A stretch of 64,000 nt of DNA from Semisulcospira habei (lineage: Eukaryota; Mollusca; Gastropoda; Semisulcospiridae), in assembly GCA_036245525.1 (NCBI GenBank), contig BTPG01000007.1:120360132-120424131 (forward strand), read 5' to 3'. Both the position numbers and the translations under genes were made by a program. The notes under the pieces were generated by a model, which was given only the letters and a program-made list of their open reading frames with translations, searched no databases and had not been told where the DNA came from. This document shows positions 44,166 to 55,434 of the stretch, in pieces. Positions within the stretch are counted from its first letter, which is position 1. Each line of letters begins with the position of its first letter.

Positions 44166-44335
44166 ATTAAGTCATTGTGCCCGAGGTACAAAATACCCAC
44201 ATTTTGGAGTTATCCTCTGAGGACTGCAATACAATTCAAGAGACAGATCGACCATGATACTACAGGCGCCAAGCTGTTCTGCCACCACCCTTGAACTATC
44301 ATGGTCGAGCGTGTGTCGCGGGCAGAATGAGTTAA
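44166..44335. mobile_element. PAL-C element, core shortened
   Basis: TTAAGTCATTGTGCCCGAGG to GTCGCGGGCAGAATGAGTTAA. The left core is reduced to CATGATACTACAGGCGCC, while the right half CAAGCTGTTCTGCCACCACC is intact. Confidence 0.8.
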
Positions 44336-44565
44336 TGTCGACAGTAGTTCACGATCTCTGATAGCGTGGCTTTCTCTAGTTGACGTAAGGTGTATGCTTT
44401 TTTTCCTATGTATATGAAGCAATTAACCGGGCACTGCCCTTGCGCTATGACGATGGCACTACAGTAGGTCTGAGAGATAATCAGTTACGATTCCAACCCA
44501 GCCGCCGGCGACTTCTCCACTGCTGTGATGCCTCGTCCACACTGAGTTTCTACAAAAGCTGAAAA

Positions 44566-44688
44566 CTGCCCTGTGAAGGCAAAAAAACAGCAAGTCTATT
44601 TTTGTGAAAAGCGAGATTTTCATTGTAATGAAATGAAAATCTTGCTCTTCACAAAAATGGACTTGATATCTTTTGCCTGCACACGTTA
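44566..44688. repeat. PAL-D palindrome
   Basis: TGTGAAGGCAAAAAAACAGC and ATATCTTTTGCCTGCACACG; inner AAAAGCGAGATTTTCATTG with AATGAAAATCTTGCTCTTC. Confidence 0.88.
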
Positions 44689-45006
44689 CTCAGATCGCAG
44701 CTTGTGAAGGATTCATTTGCATTCTTTAGCCTACAACCTGCAACCGTTCATGAGTAATCTATGCCAATACCGCTATTAGGAACGGGTCAACATTCCAACG
44801 TGCTAAGTTCTGCAGGGAATTCCGTTGGGTACTCTGTATCTTCGGCTGTTCTGATAGCCAAAGTAGTCGGAGATTGCGCGCCAAAAGGCCATAATTGTCA
44901 CCTAGGGTTCCGTGATGTCGCGACGGTATGGCGTCGCGTTTTAGAGTGATACTGAGATAGTAAAAAGAAATCTTCAGAACAGTCTCTCGGGTTGTTCAGC
45001 CAGTCT

Positions 45007-45072
45007 GCAAGAGGCATAGATTCTCATCAGCCACTGCTGTCGTACTGGCTCATGAGAATCTCTGCTTCTCGC
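45007..45072. repeat. PAL-A hairpin
   Basis: GCAAGAGGCATAGATTCTCA and GAGAATCTCTGCTTCTCGC; the centre is eroded. Confidence 0.85.
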
Positions 45073-45133
45073 TGGCAGATTCCTGACCCATTTACAACCT
45101 TAGGAACTGACGGAAACACCCAGCGTTCCTCTG

Positions 45134-45348
45134 TTTAACCCATTCAGCCTCGACGCCCTACAGCAGGAGATGGGTCGACCTTGATAATTCAAGGGTAGTG
45201 ACAGATTAGCTTGGCGCCTGTCGGCGCCAAGCTAATCTGACACTACCCTTGAATTATCATGGTCGATCCATCTCCTGCAACAGGTGCATAGTCGTTAGAT
45301 GACGCCTCCAAAAATTTGGGAAATACGTGCATCGGGCTGAATGAGTTA
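45134..45348. mobile_element. PAL-B element, TTAA-flanked
   Basis: TTAACCCATTCAGCCTCGAC to ATCGGGCTGAATGAGTTAA. The core reads GTGACAGATTAGCTTGGCGC with GCGCCAAGCTAATCTGACAC: TGACAG is matched by CTGACA, whereas other copies have TGCCAG/CTGGCA. Confidence 0.94.
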
Positions 45349-46786
45349 AATGTAAAAATACAATGTACATGTACACACGTTAACAGAAAGTGTGAGACTG
45401 CGTTACGTACAGGGGACCATAATTATCCACGTTTGGCTGTTATTACTGAGCCGCATGCTAATACATGTATCACTCAAACATCGCAAGATATGGATTATGG
45501 GGCGGATCTGGGGTGAGCGGTTTCAAAGAGTTTCGCGCCCCCATTCTCCCCCCCCCCCCCTCTTCCCCTTCCCCATAATTAAAAAAATAAAAGCAATGTG
45601 TAATTTTCCCTTTTTGCGGTTTTGAAAAAAAATCTCCCTTTGTAGAGTCTGGAACCCATACCTGGCTCCCACCCTCACCTCGCCGTCAGAGGTTGTCCAT
45701 CCATACAAAATGACACGAACAGCAACGTCTTGGAGATATGCACAGTTTCATGGGAAGATATTTTCCATGGGTGGGTGGGGGGAGGTGGGCCCAGCGTGCA
45801 CGACATGTTACTTTCTAGGCTACAAAAAATCAGTGGGGATGGGTGAGGTGGGGGTGGGGGTGGGGTGAGGATGGGGGATTGGGGGTAGGGGGGCGAGGGG
45901 GTGGGGGAGTGATTTGCCAGGCGACAGTCCAACTTCTCAAAACTTCACGGGGTGGGTGGGGGGTGAGGGAGGAGGGACAAATAACTCCCTCGAAAAAAAG
46001 TTTGTCATCAAAAGGTCGCATAGCAGCAGGGGCTCGTGAGGATCTATGCCTTTTGCAGATGGAAGGGCCTGGATAAAAGACTTTGCTGAAAAGATCCAAA
46101 TACGGGAGACTATAATTTACCTCGTTATGCGAAAAGAGATGTGTGCACATCACGCACTCACAACACTGCAGTAAATAATCGTCTACTGCGCGTGCGCGAA
46201 ACCCATGCGCGTGTGCAATCAGGGGCGGCGGATGTGATGGGAAAGCGCGTCCCATAATCCTTTAAAAGTGGAAGGGGTGTGATCAACTCAAGGTGAAAAT
46301 GTGGAATACTGGCTAATTACGTCTGGGACCTTAGCTTCCTTAGTTTGAACATGACACACACACCACACCGAGAGAGGGATCGATGGTGACAACTCAAGGG
46401 TAGTGGCTGATTAGCTAGGCGATTTGGTGCCTTTATGTTTATCCAGATTTTAGTTTGTTGGTTATTCCTATTTATGTCCCCTTTGCACACGTAATGATCA
46501 GGGACACAATGTTTATCCAGATAGTAATACTGTGACACGCCAGTTTCAAGAGCCACTCTTAAAAAATGAATGCCTCTAGCATACTTCAATAGCGAAACAT
46601 GCAAAATATCTTTGGCCATTGGTCCTGTTGGTCCGCATAACTTACTCAGTTATGAAGGATATGGTATGAAACAATGTGGTGCTATGTTTCGCACTATTAC
46701 TTCTGATGTACTACTGCTTTTTGTAGATGCAGTTAGGACATGTCAGTTTGTAAGATGGATGTGTGTTCCCTATAAACATTTCCGTT

Positions 46787-46950
46787 TTAACTCATTGTAC
46801 CCCAAGACCGAAATCCCCAAATTTTGCCGTTGTCCTCGGAAGACTGCAGTGCAGTGCAGGACAGAGATCGGCCATGACAGTTCAAGGGTGATGCCAGAGT
46901 AGCTTGGCGCCCTTATCTTGCTGTGGAGTGTCTGGGGTACAATGAGTTAA
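46787..46950. mobile_element. PAL-C element, right core deleted
   Basis: TTAACTCATTGTACCCCAAG to CTGGGGTACAATGAGTTAA. Both ends carry the GTAC version (TTGTACC with GGTACAA), unlike CTACC/GGTAG in other copies. The right core is deleted after AGCTTGGCGCC. Confidence 0.88.
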
Positions 46951-47180
46951 CCCATTCAATGCCAGCTGACGCAGACTGTGTTTCTGCATTCGACGTTGAT
47001 TCCAGACAACAACAAACAAACAAACAAACAAACAAAACAAACAAAACAAACAACAACAACTGAGAAACATGAAACATGGATTCAAAGTGGTGACAGCAAG
47101 AGGAATAGTTCCTCATGAGCCCCCTCTATACCTCTTGTAGTTGGATGGCGCTCACATGTTCTCGGCACTGAACGGGTTAA
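46947..47180 (-). mobile_element. PAL-A full element, minus orientation
   Basis: TTAACCCATTCAATGCCAGC to CTCGGCACTGAACGGGTTAA, with the PAL-A hairpin shrunk at 47096-47139 and a (CAAA)n run inside. Its left TTAA is also the right TTAA of the PAL-C at 46787. Confidence 0.85.
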
Positions 47181-47227
47181 AATAAAGTCAAGGCATGTCA
47201 AGTTAGTCGGTCACTCAGCCAGTCATG

Positions 47228-47785
47228 AATGCAGTTGGTCGGTCGGTCGGTCCGGCAGTCAGTCAATCAGTCAAGAAAGTAGTCAGCCAAGAAGTCAGTC
47301 AGTCAGTCAGTCGGTTGGTCGATCGGTCGGTCGGTCTGTCGGTCTGTCGGTCAGTCAGTCAAGAAAGTAGTCAGCCAAGAAGTCAGTCAGTGGTCGGTCG
47401 GTCGGTCGGTCAGTCAGTCAGTCAGTCAGTTAGTCAGTCAGTCAGTCAAGAAAATAGTCAGCCAAGAAGTCGGTCGTTCGGTCGGTCGGTCGGTCGTTCG
47501 GTCGGTCGGTCGGTCGGTCTGTCGGTCGGTAAGTCAGTCAGTCAGTCAGTCAGTCAGTCGGTCGGTCGGTCGGTCAGTCAGTCAGTCAGTCAGTCAGTCA
47601 GTCAGTCAGTCAGTCAGTCAGACAGTCGGTCGGTCGGTTAGTCAGTCAGTCAGTCAGTCAGTCAGTCAGTCAGTCAGTCAAGAAAGTAGTTAGCCAAGAA
47701 GTCAGTCAGTCAGTCGGACGGTCGGTCGGTCAGGAAAACAGTCAAGAAAGCAGTCAGTCAGTCAGTCTATTACTAAGTATCATTC
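47228..47785. repeat. (GTCA)n/(GTCG)n array
   Basis: About 550 bp of GTCA and GTCG tetramers, with a 24-base insert CAAGAAAGTAGTCAGCCAAG recurring at about 47270, 47360, 47447 and 47679. The recurrence implies higher-order duplication. Poly-G runs follow at 47810-47855. Confidence 0.95.
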
Positions 47786-48129
47786 AGTCAGTCAAACCTC
47801 CAGCCAGCCGGGGGGGGGGGGGGGGATAAGGGGTTTAAGGGGGGGGGGGGAGTCAGTCAATCAGTCACTCTTCCCTCCCCCCTCTCCCCCCCTTCCCCCT
47901 CTCATCACCTGATTACGAACAACGATTGCGCTCGGCCTGATGGGTGGGCGTGTATACTGTCGAATTACGGCTAATGAAATTACAGTAAACTCTACTATCA
48001 CAAGAATGAAAGACAACCGAATATCCCCCTGATTTCCCAATGCGGGTTGTGGGCCTTGTTGCCTTGGAAACGCTCCGCCCGTAATCTGTGAGGTCTGAAT
48101 GACAAATTATGCAGTAAGCTTCTCCATAT

Positions 48130-48196
48130 GAAAGAGGCATAGATTCTCATGAGCCCCTGCGACCCCAGGGGCACATGAGAATCTATCCCTCTCGCT
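48130..48196. repeat. PAL-A hairpin
   Basis: GAAAGAGGCATAGATTCTCA and TGAGAATCTATCCCTCTCGC around CCCCTGCGACCCCAGGGG. Confidence 0.88.
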
Positions 48197-48585
48197 GGTA
48201 GACATTGGGCAGATTTATATTCTAAAACGGAGGTAGTCACGTCCCAGTAAAATCAGACTTTGTGACGAAAATTGCTCAGTTGTACCTACACAGTCACAGA
48301 GAAATGAATGCAAAGTGTGCAAAATGCTCTAATGTTCAATAGCAGAAAGTGTAACGACTAAACAGTTGTCGATCTACTTAATTTTGTACCTTTACAGCCA
48401 GCCAGTGAAGCAGCCAGCTAGCCAGTCAGCCATCCATGCCGTCATTCGACCACTTAGCCAGCCAAACAGCAAGACGACCAGCCAGCCAAACAATAAGCTT
48501 CTACCGAGCTGATCGACCGAAGAAAAATGAAATTAAAAAAAAAAGGAAAAAAGAAAGAGGAAGAAAATAGAACCAAATAGTTAAC

Positions 48586-48800
48586 GAACTAACAAACAAA
48601 CGAACGAACGAACGAACGAACAAACGAACGAACGAACGAACCAACCAAACCTACCAACCAACCAACCAACAAACAAACAAATAAACAGACAGACAGACAG
48701 ACGAACGGACGGACGGACAGACAGACAGACAAACGAGCAAACGAGCAAACAAACAAACACACAAGCAAACAAACAAACAAACAAACAAACAAACAAAGTA
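48586..48800. repeat. (GAAC)/(CCAA)/(AGAC)/(AAAC) tetramer array
   Basis: Blocks of GAAC, ACCA, CAAA, AGAC, GGAC and CAAA tetramers in turn, one tetramer family drifting along its length. Confidence 0.93.
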
Positions 48801-48900
48801 ACTAACGACATCAATAACACTAACAAAACATCAGCTTCTCCTGTCAAATGTAACAATGTATGGCCTAATCTATCTTAGGAACACAGACGTAAATAGCTCG

Positions 48901-48968
48901 GCAAGAGGGATTGATCTTCATGAGCCCCCGCAGATTTGCCGGGGCTCTTGAAGATCGATGCCTCTGGC
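48901..48968. repeat. PAL-A hairpin
   Basis: GCAAGAGGGATTGATCTTCA and TTGAAGATCGATGCCTCTGGC around CCCCGCAGATTTGCCGGGG. Confidence 0.85.
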
Positions 48969-49330
48969 AAATATGGCTAATAAACCAAATAACCCAGATG
49001 TACTGCGCATGCACCGTCTCTTCGACGTAAACGAACGCAGTCATCGGTCACTTCGTCTGATCTGGCGGGTTGTGGTTAGAATCAAGCGCTGAAAGGGTTA
49101 AACGAGGTGGGCAGAACGACACACAATGAGCTGTGATCAATCACAAGTCGTACTAGTCTAGCGGCGAAACTCCAACCATCTGTTTGCTGGCTCACAAGAG
49201 GCACATGCGTCGGCTTGCCCACAGACTTGAGTAGATTTGGCTTGTGGTTGGGAGATTGTACATAGTGTGATGGGCTGTTATTTTAGATTTTGCATCTTCC
49301 AACATTGAGTCCACTACGTAAGAGTGCCCT

Positions 49331-49390
49331 GCCCGTCTGTGATTTGGGACCTTTCAGCGATGAGGACCAAAATCACAGACCAGCACACAC
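49331..49390. repeat. PAL-F palindrome
   Basis: GCCCGTCTGTGATTTGGGAC and GGACCAAAATCACAGACCAG around CTTTCAGCGATGA. Confidence 0.82.
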
Positions 49391-49644
49391 ACAAAGTTAA
49401 ATCAGCGTGTGTTGATGTGTTACGTTTGTGGTTGTGTTATTCTTTTGAGAGCATGTGTGTGTCAAATCATAGGAAAGACCCGATATTCATTTGAGTTATT
49501 TTTGAAAAGAATTACGTACCTTTTTAGTAGGATTCATTTTCTTTTGCCTGGAGAATTGCGATCGATTTCTGTGTAGCTAGATTGTTGCATAATAATTAAT
49601 ATTTTCGCTACTTTGTTGCATTCTGACCCGTACATTAGACTGGA

Positions 49645-49680
49645 AGGTTCGGGCAGGGTCGCGACCTTTCTAGTGACCTT
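49645..49680 (+). promoter_or_regulatory. possible heat-shock-type element in the LTR
   Basis: GGAAGGTTCGGGC has the GAA-NN-TTC pattern of heat-shock factor sites. A related GGAACGTTCGAGC occurs at 37736. Position inside the U3-like part of the LTR makes a regulatory role plausible, but the motif is short. Confidence 0.3.
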
Positions 49681-49850
49681 AAATTAATATAAAGTTTTGA
49701 AGTAAACATTTCGCGACAATGAACGGAATTTCGTACAAAATTGTAGTGAGTTCTAGCCAGTTTTTTTTTTCATGAATATTAATGAGTTTTGGTTACGTTT
49801 TCTTTTCTGATTGGTTGAGTTGTGTAGTTTGCGAGATTGTTCTGTATTAG

Positions 49851-49858
49851 TATAAAAG
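49851..49858 (+). promoter_or_regulatory. TATA box of the solo LTR
   Basis: TATAAAAG, about 140 bp upstream of AATAAA at 49992-49997. Confidence 0.6.
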
Positions 49859-50544
49859 GAGGTGTTAGCGAATTATGTGTGTACATTGTATGAGAAATGC
49901 AGTATGTCAAAAGTATTGATGCATTGTAGAGGAGACATTGTATCAGTGTTTGTGCATTTGTGGACGCATTGTGCTGAGAGTGCATCGTGAGAATAAAGTA
50001 TTGTTGGAACTGTTACTCAAGTGTGGTCTACAACCTTGTGCGACGTGTCACGAGTTGCAACTGAGGGAAGTCTTTTTTTTTTTTATTTTAACAAGAACAC
50101 TACGTGTGTGCGTCTGGTGTGACTGTATCATACTACGACAACGACTAACACGTAACATGGTGAGATGACATACAGTGTGTTTTGAACAGAGCCGCATGGC
50201 GGCATGGTAAGCAAATTCTGTATAGTATGGTTATCATGATAATAAGTGCGTGATAGTTTCTACAATGTTTACCGTGCAATTACGAATTGAGGTTATATAA
50301 GGAATTATTTTACTTGATTTTGTGATAGTTTACTGTTTTGCTCTGTTCTGTTTGATAGTAGTAAAATCTGCACGCACTTATGCACAGACAAACATCGTCA
50401 CTTCGCAAAGGGAACATATGATACTCGTTACTACGAGGACGTTTCAGCTAAGACAGATCTATCATCACCCTGGTATACCTACTGATTACAACCGCACACT
50501 GTTCCTCCTTCTGATAATATTAACTGGGCATACCAGTCTTGCCA

Positions 50545-50610
50545 GCAAAAGGCATAGATTCTCATGAGCACCTGCGACAGCAGGGGCTCATGAAAATCTA
50601 TGCCTTTTGC
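50545..50610. repeat. PAL-A hairpin
   Basis: GCAAAAGGCATAGATTCTCA and GAAAATCTATGCCTTTTGC. The outer arms read GCAAAAGG/CCTTTTGC instead of GCAAGAGG/CCTCTTGC, matched on both sides. Confidence 0.92.
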
Positions 50611-51510
50611 GGAAAGCAGGGGTTGTGGGATTGTTTCTGGTCTCCGCCAAAGTGCCTCCCTGCGCGCCAAGAATCTTCTATAGAGATGACCGCTGTACTT
50701 TTGACATTCAGGGCCAAGATAATTTATGTTCCAGAATCCTTCAGCTGAGGGCAGACTGCGAGAGAGATGGATGGACCATGGTACAATCGACACAAGCAAA
50801 ATTGTGTTTCTTGCATGGCGTTAAACGGAAACGATCTATTCAAACAAACAACAACCCAAAATATTTGGCACTACCTTTCAGCTTTGTAAGGCTCGATCCA
50901 TGTCAGCTTTTTAAGTCTAAATCTCCAGGCGCTCAGCAAACCAGGCAATACCCTTGAGCTAAGGTAATGTTCCATCCATTTCAACATCTCAAGGCTAGCT
51001 CTTCAGGCACTGGGCGAATCTGGCAATTCCTTTGAGCTGTCACGGTCGATGCAGCTCCTGCGGTGGTCTCAGTGAAATGTAGAGGCTTAAACAGTCCACG
51101 CTGTTCAACTCCGTGTCTGTGAAACGTTAGCTGGTGCGTGCGGAGTTTTCAGTGCGGCGCTTTGGGTCCGGATTTGCCATTAGAGAAAGCGCCTACAAAA
51201 TGCGCTGTCTTATTATTATTATTAGCCACATGTGTGTACATCATCACCTTCATTGTGCTCCAGCCAGATTCCGTACTAACCTATAGCCTACTGCCGAGAA
51301 CGCCCAGTCCTCCTTTGCACCGCCGTGTGCGCGTGATGGATAATCTTGCTTCGTCGGTCCCTGCTGGCAAGAATGTGTGACCAATAATATGCAAAGAGTC
51401 CTCGGGCTGACGTCAGCCTTCGTTGAATCGCTCGCCGCTCACGCCCGTGGCTCATGCGTTTGATGGCTACTCAGTCTCGCTGGCAATGTCCCTGCTTGCG
51501 TCACTATCCC

Positions 51511-51591
51511 CATTTAGCAAAAGGTCCTCGGGCCGACGTCGCTCAGGCCAGCGACGACCAACGTCAGCCAGAGGTCTTTTTGCTTACAGGG
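51511..51591. repeat. PAL-G palindrome
   Basis: TTTAGCAAAAGGTCCTCGGG and CCAGAGGTCTTTTTGCTTAC; the GC core is replaced by CTCAGGCCAGCGACG. Confidence 0.78.
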
Positions 51592-51787
51592 TCATTGAAC
51601 CATTGGCGAGTCTGTCGATCGTCATGCTAGGTGATGGTGACTATTTTGACTACCGTAGTAGCCTACTCGATCTATTGAAGACCAGATGACCAACCAGACT
51701 CCATAATTATTAGAATACCGCGCCGGAATACAAAGTGCGCCAGCAAGACGCATAGAGCCTCAAGCGTCCCCACCGCCCCTATCAACA

Positions 51788-51863
51788 TGTGTGCTGGTAC
51801 ATGCCTGTGATTTTGAATCCTACGGCCTAGAACCGCATGTTCCATAATAAAAGACCAACACAC
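51788..51863. repeat. PAL-F palindrome
   Basis: TGTGTGCTGGTACATGCCTG and AAAGACCAACACACA around CCTACGGCCTAGAACCGCATG. Confidence 0.72.
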
Positions 51864-51977
51864 ACAATACGGAGCAATGGCAAGGCATAGATATGAAAGA
51901 GGCATTTATACAGAAGGTCTTTGGAACCTCTGAGAACTTGAATCAAATCAAGAGTTCTACAGAAAATGCAGCACGTG

Positions 51978-52037
51978 AAAGAGACATAGATCCTCATCAG
52001 TCCTTGCAGCCCTCATAGTCTGATGAGGATCTATGAC
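51978..52037. repeat. PAL-A hairpin, eroded
   Basis: GAAAGAGACATAGATCCTCA then GTCTGATGAGGATCTATGAC; CTCATCAG is matched by CTGATGAG. Confidence 0.8.
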
Positions 52038-52329
52038 GGTCTAGGGTATCTTGTTGTGATTTGCAGCAGACGGGGCACCGCCACCTGCTTGAAACTAGGG
52101 CTCACGGCGATCTAAGGGTCGCACTGCTCTCGGACCTACATGAGATTTGGTGAAGTATACAAACTCGTAGTAGACAGCATCAGTCGTGCATCTCGAGGTT
52201 CGCTTGAAATTTGCAGAACTCAGATCGACCGCAGAGCAACAGAGGAGCCTCTAGTAAGGCCAAAGCCAAGGGAGATAAATCGGAGTTCCAGCTCTGAGAG
52301 TGGTCTGTCTTGCCCGCAGGGGAGCGAGC

Positions 52330-52760
52330 CTCTCTTCCGTCGCTTTCAATTTGCGCGCGCATGCATCCCGTCGTCCGTTCTGGGCGCCCATTAGCGAGTT
52401 TCTCAGCCAGGCCGGTACCGTCCGTCTGCGAGAAGCGTAGATTCTTGCTGGTAGGTTTAGCAGCTTAATTTTTCTTACGTCTCTGTTACTCAGAACAAGG
52501 AAGTCTTTGTCGTATAAGCGTGTGCTTACATGGAGACCTGGCGGCGTTCTTCGGGCGCCGAACGCTCAATCCCTGCGTGCTGCCCGCGTGCAAGCGCGCT
52601 CGAGGCGCCAACAGTGCTGCCGTCTAGCGGCTGTGGCGCGCGAGCTGAGCGGCAGCGGCTTCCAGACTTTATTGCCCTCCCAGACGTGGAGAGCCGGAGT
52701 GTGAGGCACGAATGGCCTCCCCTGTCGGGCTCCTCCAAGGGTCAGTTGGCGTGAGCTAGC
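52330..52760. other. GC-rich island with a 74-codon open frame
   Basis: CpG-rich DNA unlike its surroundings. A plus-strand frame from ATG at 52530 runs 74 codons (METWRRSSGAERSIPACCPR onward) and contains a possible donor AAGG/GTCAGT at 52740. I recognise no domain. It could be a promoter/first-exon region or a GC-rich repeat. Confidence 0.25.
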
Positions 52761-53177
52761 TTGAGCCCTGCGCAAGACACTGAACACGGCGTGCCGGTTA
52801 TATCGGAACACCTTGCTTAGTGGCTTACGCAGGATGTGAGCCGATTCGTGCGACTGACACCAGGGCCTGCGAGGTGACAAGTAAATTGAGAATGAAGGCT
52901 CCGCCCCAGGGGCTACCAGCAAAACTCGTAGATTCGCTCCACCGGCGGATCCAGAAATGTGAAAAAGAGGGGAGTTGAGTTGAGGTTGAGTTAGTGATTG
53001 TGGTAGTAGTGGGGGGAGGGGGTGGGTGGGTGGGGGGAGGGCGGAGGGGGCAAGCAAATTAGGAGTGAGGAATTGGGAGTAAAAGCTGCCGCCCCAGGAG
53101 CCACCAGCAAAGTCGTAGACTCACTCTACCTGCAGATCAAAGTTGAGGATTGGGTCTACCGGTGGACAAAGAATGCG

Positions 53178-53258
53178 TTAACTCATTCCAGACGTGCCGC
53201 CTCCGGATACGCGGCTTAAAGCCGCGTATCCGGAAGCGGCACGTCTCGAATGCGTTAA
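53178..53258. mobile_element. PAL-H palindrome, TTAA-flanked
   Basis: TTAACTCATTCCAGACGTGC to GCACGTCTCGAATGCGTTAA; stem CCGGATACGCGGC with GCCGCGTATCCGG around TTAAA. Confidence 0.93.
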
Positions 53259-53289
53259 TAAAGAAAGAAGGTCAGCTGCAGCTATTTAC

Positions 53290-53345
53290 ACAGGAGGGGC
53301 GGGGGTGGGGGGGGGTGGGGGGTGGGGGTGGGGGTGGCGGGTCAG
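53290..53345. repeat. G-rich tract and 45-bp tandem pair
   Basis: Runs of GGGG separated by T to 53335, then GCTGTATGTGTTGGTCAGTA occurs twice (53369 and 53406) with AAATAAAAAT between. Confidence 0.8.
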
Positions 53346-53469
53346 GGTAGCAGACAGTGAAACATTGCTGTATGTGTTGGTCAGTAAAATAAAAATATCT
53401 GGATTGCTGTATGTGTTGGTCAGTAAAATAAAAATGGTGATGTGTTTGACTTCAGCCTTTCTCCTCATC

Positions 53470-54160
53470 CGAAACATAAAATATGATTATGAGTCTCCTT
53501 TCCCCATCCCTTACCCCCCATTCCCCACAGCCACTCTCTGTCCTCACCCCCTCCATCTCTTGTTTTGACATCCCTCACGTGCTGTGCACGCACCACCGAC
53601 GGCGCGTGCGTGTGTGTATGCGAGTACAAGCAAGAGATGAAAGAGGGTGCTGCCCAGAATGATCAGGGAAAAGTCGCAGACCCATCAACATGATGCATTA
53701 TTCTGGTCTGTGAAGGACACAGATGTAAATAGGGATTACGTCCAACACAATGGTTTTGAGGGGAGCGGAAATGTATGAGAATAGTTACTGGCGGCCTGTT
53801 TCCGGATGTGACCGACAGGCAGGGCAAGTACTAGGAATATTTAAGTTTTAAAATTTTAGATTCCGAGTCAGTAAAACTACTTGTCAGAGTAGAAACACGT
53901 GTGGAGATTCATTCAGATTTGTGTGCACCTCCCCCCCCCCCTCCTTTACAGCCCAAATCTCGCGAGACCACACACAATTCAGAGGGACTAACGTGAGTTG
54001 ATTCCCCTGACAGCGGGCCTTAGTAACTGTACGTTACTCACTTCAAAACGCGACAGCTTGGATCAGTTATATCTGCCTAATTATAATACCTTTATAAAAC
54101 GTTGCTTTTTACCAAGATTTAGCTCCTTGATTGTCGGGACACAGTCAGAACTGACCAGCC
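53470..54160. other. no recognised feature
   Basis: C-rich then mixed DNA. No palindrome, no supported exon. Confidence 0.4.
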
Positions 54161-54164
54161 AACT

Positions 54165-54230
54165 GCAAGAGGCATAGAACCTCATGAGCCCCCGCAGTTG
54201 CGGGGGCTCATGAGGTTCTAAGCCTCTTGC
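54165..54230. repeat. PAL-A hairpin
   Basis: GCAAGAGGCATAGAACCTCA and TGAGGTTCTAAGCCTCTTGC. The arms carry GAACC/GGTTC instead of GATCC/GGATC. Confidence 0.94.
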
Positions 54231-54234
54231 TTGT

Positions 54235-55175
54235 GTGTCCGAGTTCATTGGACGGCTAGGGTTTTCATGCTTTGAATTTACGATTGCTTTTATTGCGTTT
54301 GATAAAGTGCATGACTGTACTGTACATAAATATTGCCGTCATCTCCGTATTCACGTATCGAAATGTTCGCTCTGTCACTGGACTGTTGTTCGAACTTTCT
54401 AAAATGCCAAAAGCTGAGTAGCGGTCAGTGTAAAATTCGAAGCCATGGGTGTGAAACTCAAAGAATGAGGTTAAATCTCCACCGCACCATCAGCCACTGA
54501 AATTGATGCAATCGTCTGCACTTCTAATCACTCCACGTCACGGCCGGCCATTAGTGGCGAGCTCTGTGCACTGTATGAAGTCCAGAGACACGTCACGCCC
54601 GCGCATTCACTCACTCAGGATGCAGTGCCAAGTCAATTAGCACATAGACAGTTTCTTCCGGCCCTGCCAGCTGCTAGAGGCCTTGGGCCACAATTGGCCT
54701 TTCCTACATTCCCATCTGTTAAAATGCCTTAGCCTTAGTCAGTCCCAGTCATACCCTAATTTTGGAATCCCCTAGCTAACACTACCGCCCACTTGCTGCA
54801 CATTAGCCATGCACAAAACCCCAAAATATCAGGACATCAGCCATCGCATTTCCTGGCTATGAACCTGATTCTGTATCAACCCTACTATCCAAGCGCAGCC
54901 AAAACTGGTACACATCTCAAATCACCATCCGCACGGAAACTCAAACTAGGCCAAAAAGAGTCCGCTGGTAAAGCCAAGGCTGGTATGAATCAAATAACCA
55001 AACATGTCTCTTCGCGTCTATCAAGAGACTTCAAGCAAATTACAGCATACTGCCTCTGTACAAAATGCCCCTAAAAAGGCAGAGATTAAAAAAAAAAAAA
55101 AAACAAAGAAAAAAAAAACACCACTGGTCTGACCTGCACAATTTGAATGTACAGGTGATGTCATGGGAACCATTA
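54235..55175. other. no recognised feature
   Basis: Single-copy-looking DNA. A 93-codon open frame at 54793 (MLHISHAQNPKISGHQPSHF onward) has no recognisable motif and no splice support. Confidence 0.35.
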
Positions 55176-55244
55176 AAGATTTAATGTCCTGAGATATGCA
55201 TATAGTGACAAACTGCCGAGAAAAGAAGTAAACATGATCCAGCT

Positions 55245-55434
55245 GCAAGAGGCATAGATCCTCATGAGCCCCCGCAGTCGCGGGGGCTCATGAGGATCTA
55301 TGCCTCTTGCTGAGACCAATTTGTGTCCATGTTTTTGGGACGGTGTTGGCTTTTGGTCGTTGAATGAAGCAGAAGTTCAGAAACACAATCAAGTTGTACG
55401 TACAGTGTAAATACAGTGGCAGGGAACGGGTTAA
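55245..55434 (+). mobile_element. PAL-A hairpin plus its right outer arm
   Basis: GCAAGAGGCATAGATCCTCA to GATCTATGCCTCTTGC at 55245-55310, then TTTGGTCGTTGAATGAAGCA and CAGTGGCAGGGAACGGGTTA to TTAA at 55431. The left outer arm GCCGAGAAAAGAAGTAAACA is shorter. Confidence 0.88.

Larger units (their letters stand above)
49418..50157 (+). mobile_element. solo LTR of an LTR retrotransposon
   Basis: A 740-bp block starts TGTTACG and ends CGTAACA, the short inverted TG...CA ends of a long terminal repeat. Inside, in order, are a CCAAT box on the minus strand (ATTGG, 49811), a TATA box TATAAAAG at 49851 and a polyadenylation signal AATAAA at 49992, the U3-R-U5 layout. Flanks TGATG and TGGTG could be a 5-bp target duplication with one change. 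No gag or pol lies on either side, so it is a solo LTR left by recombination. The family is not identified. Confidence 0.7.

Noticed and set aside
47225..47641. 138-codon frame of SVSQSVGRSV type
   Set aside because: It is a translation of GTCA/GTCG tetramers.
54793..55074. 93-codon frame
   Set aside because: No motif, no neighbouring exon and a composition typical of random sequence.
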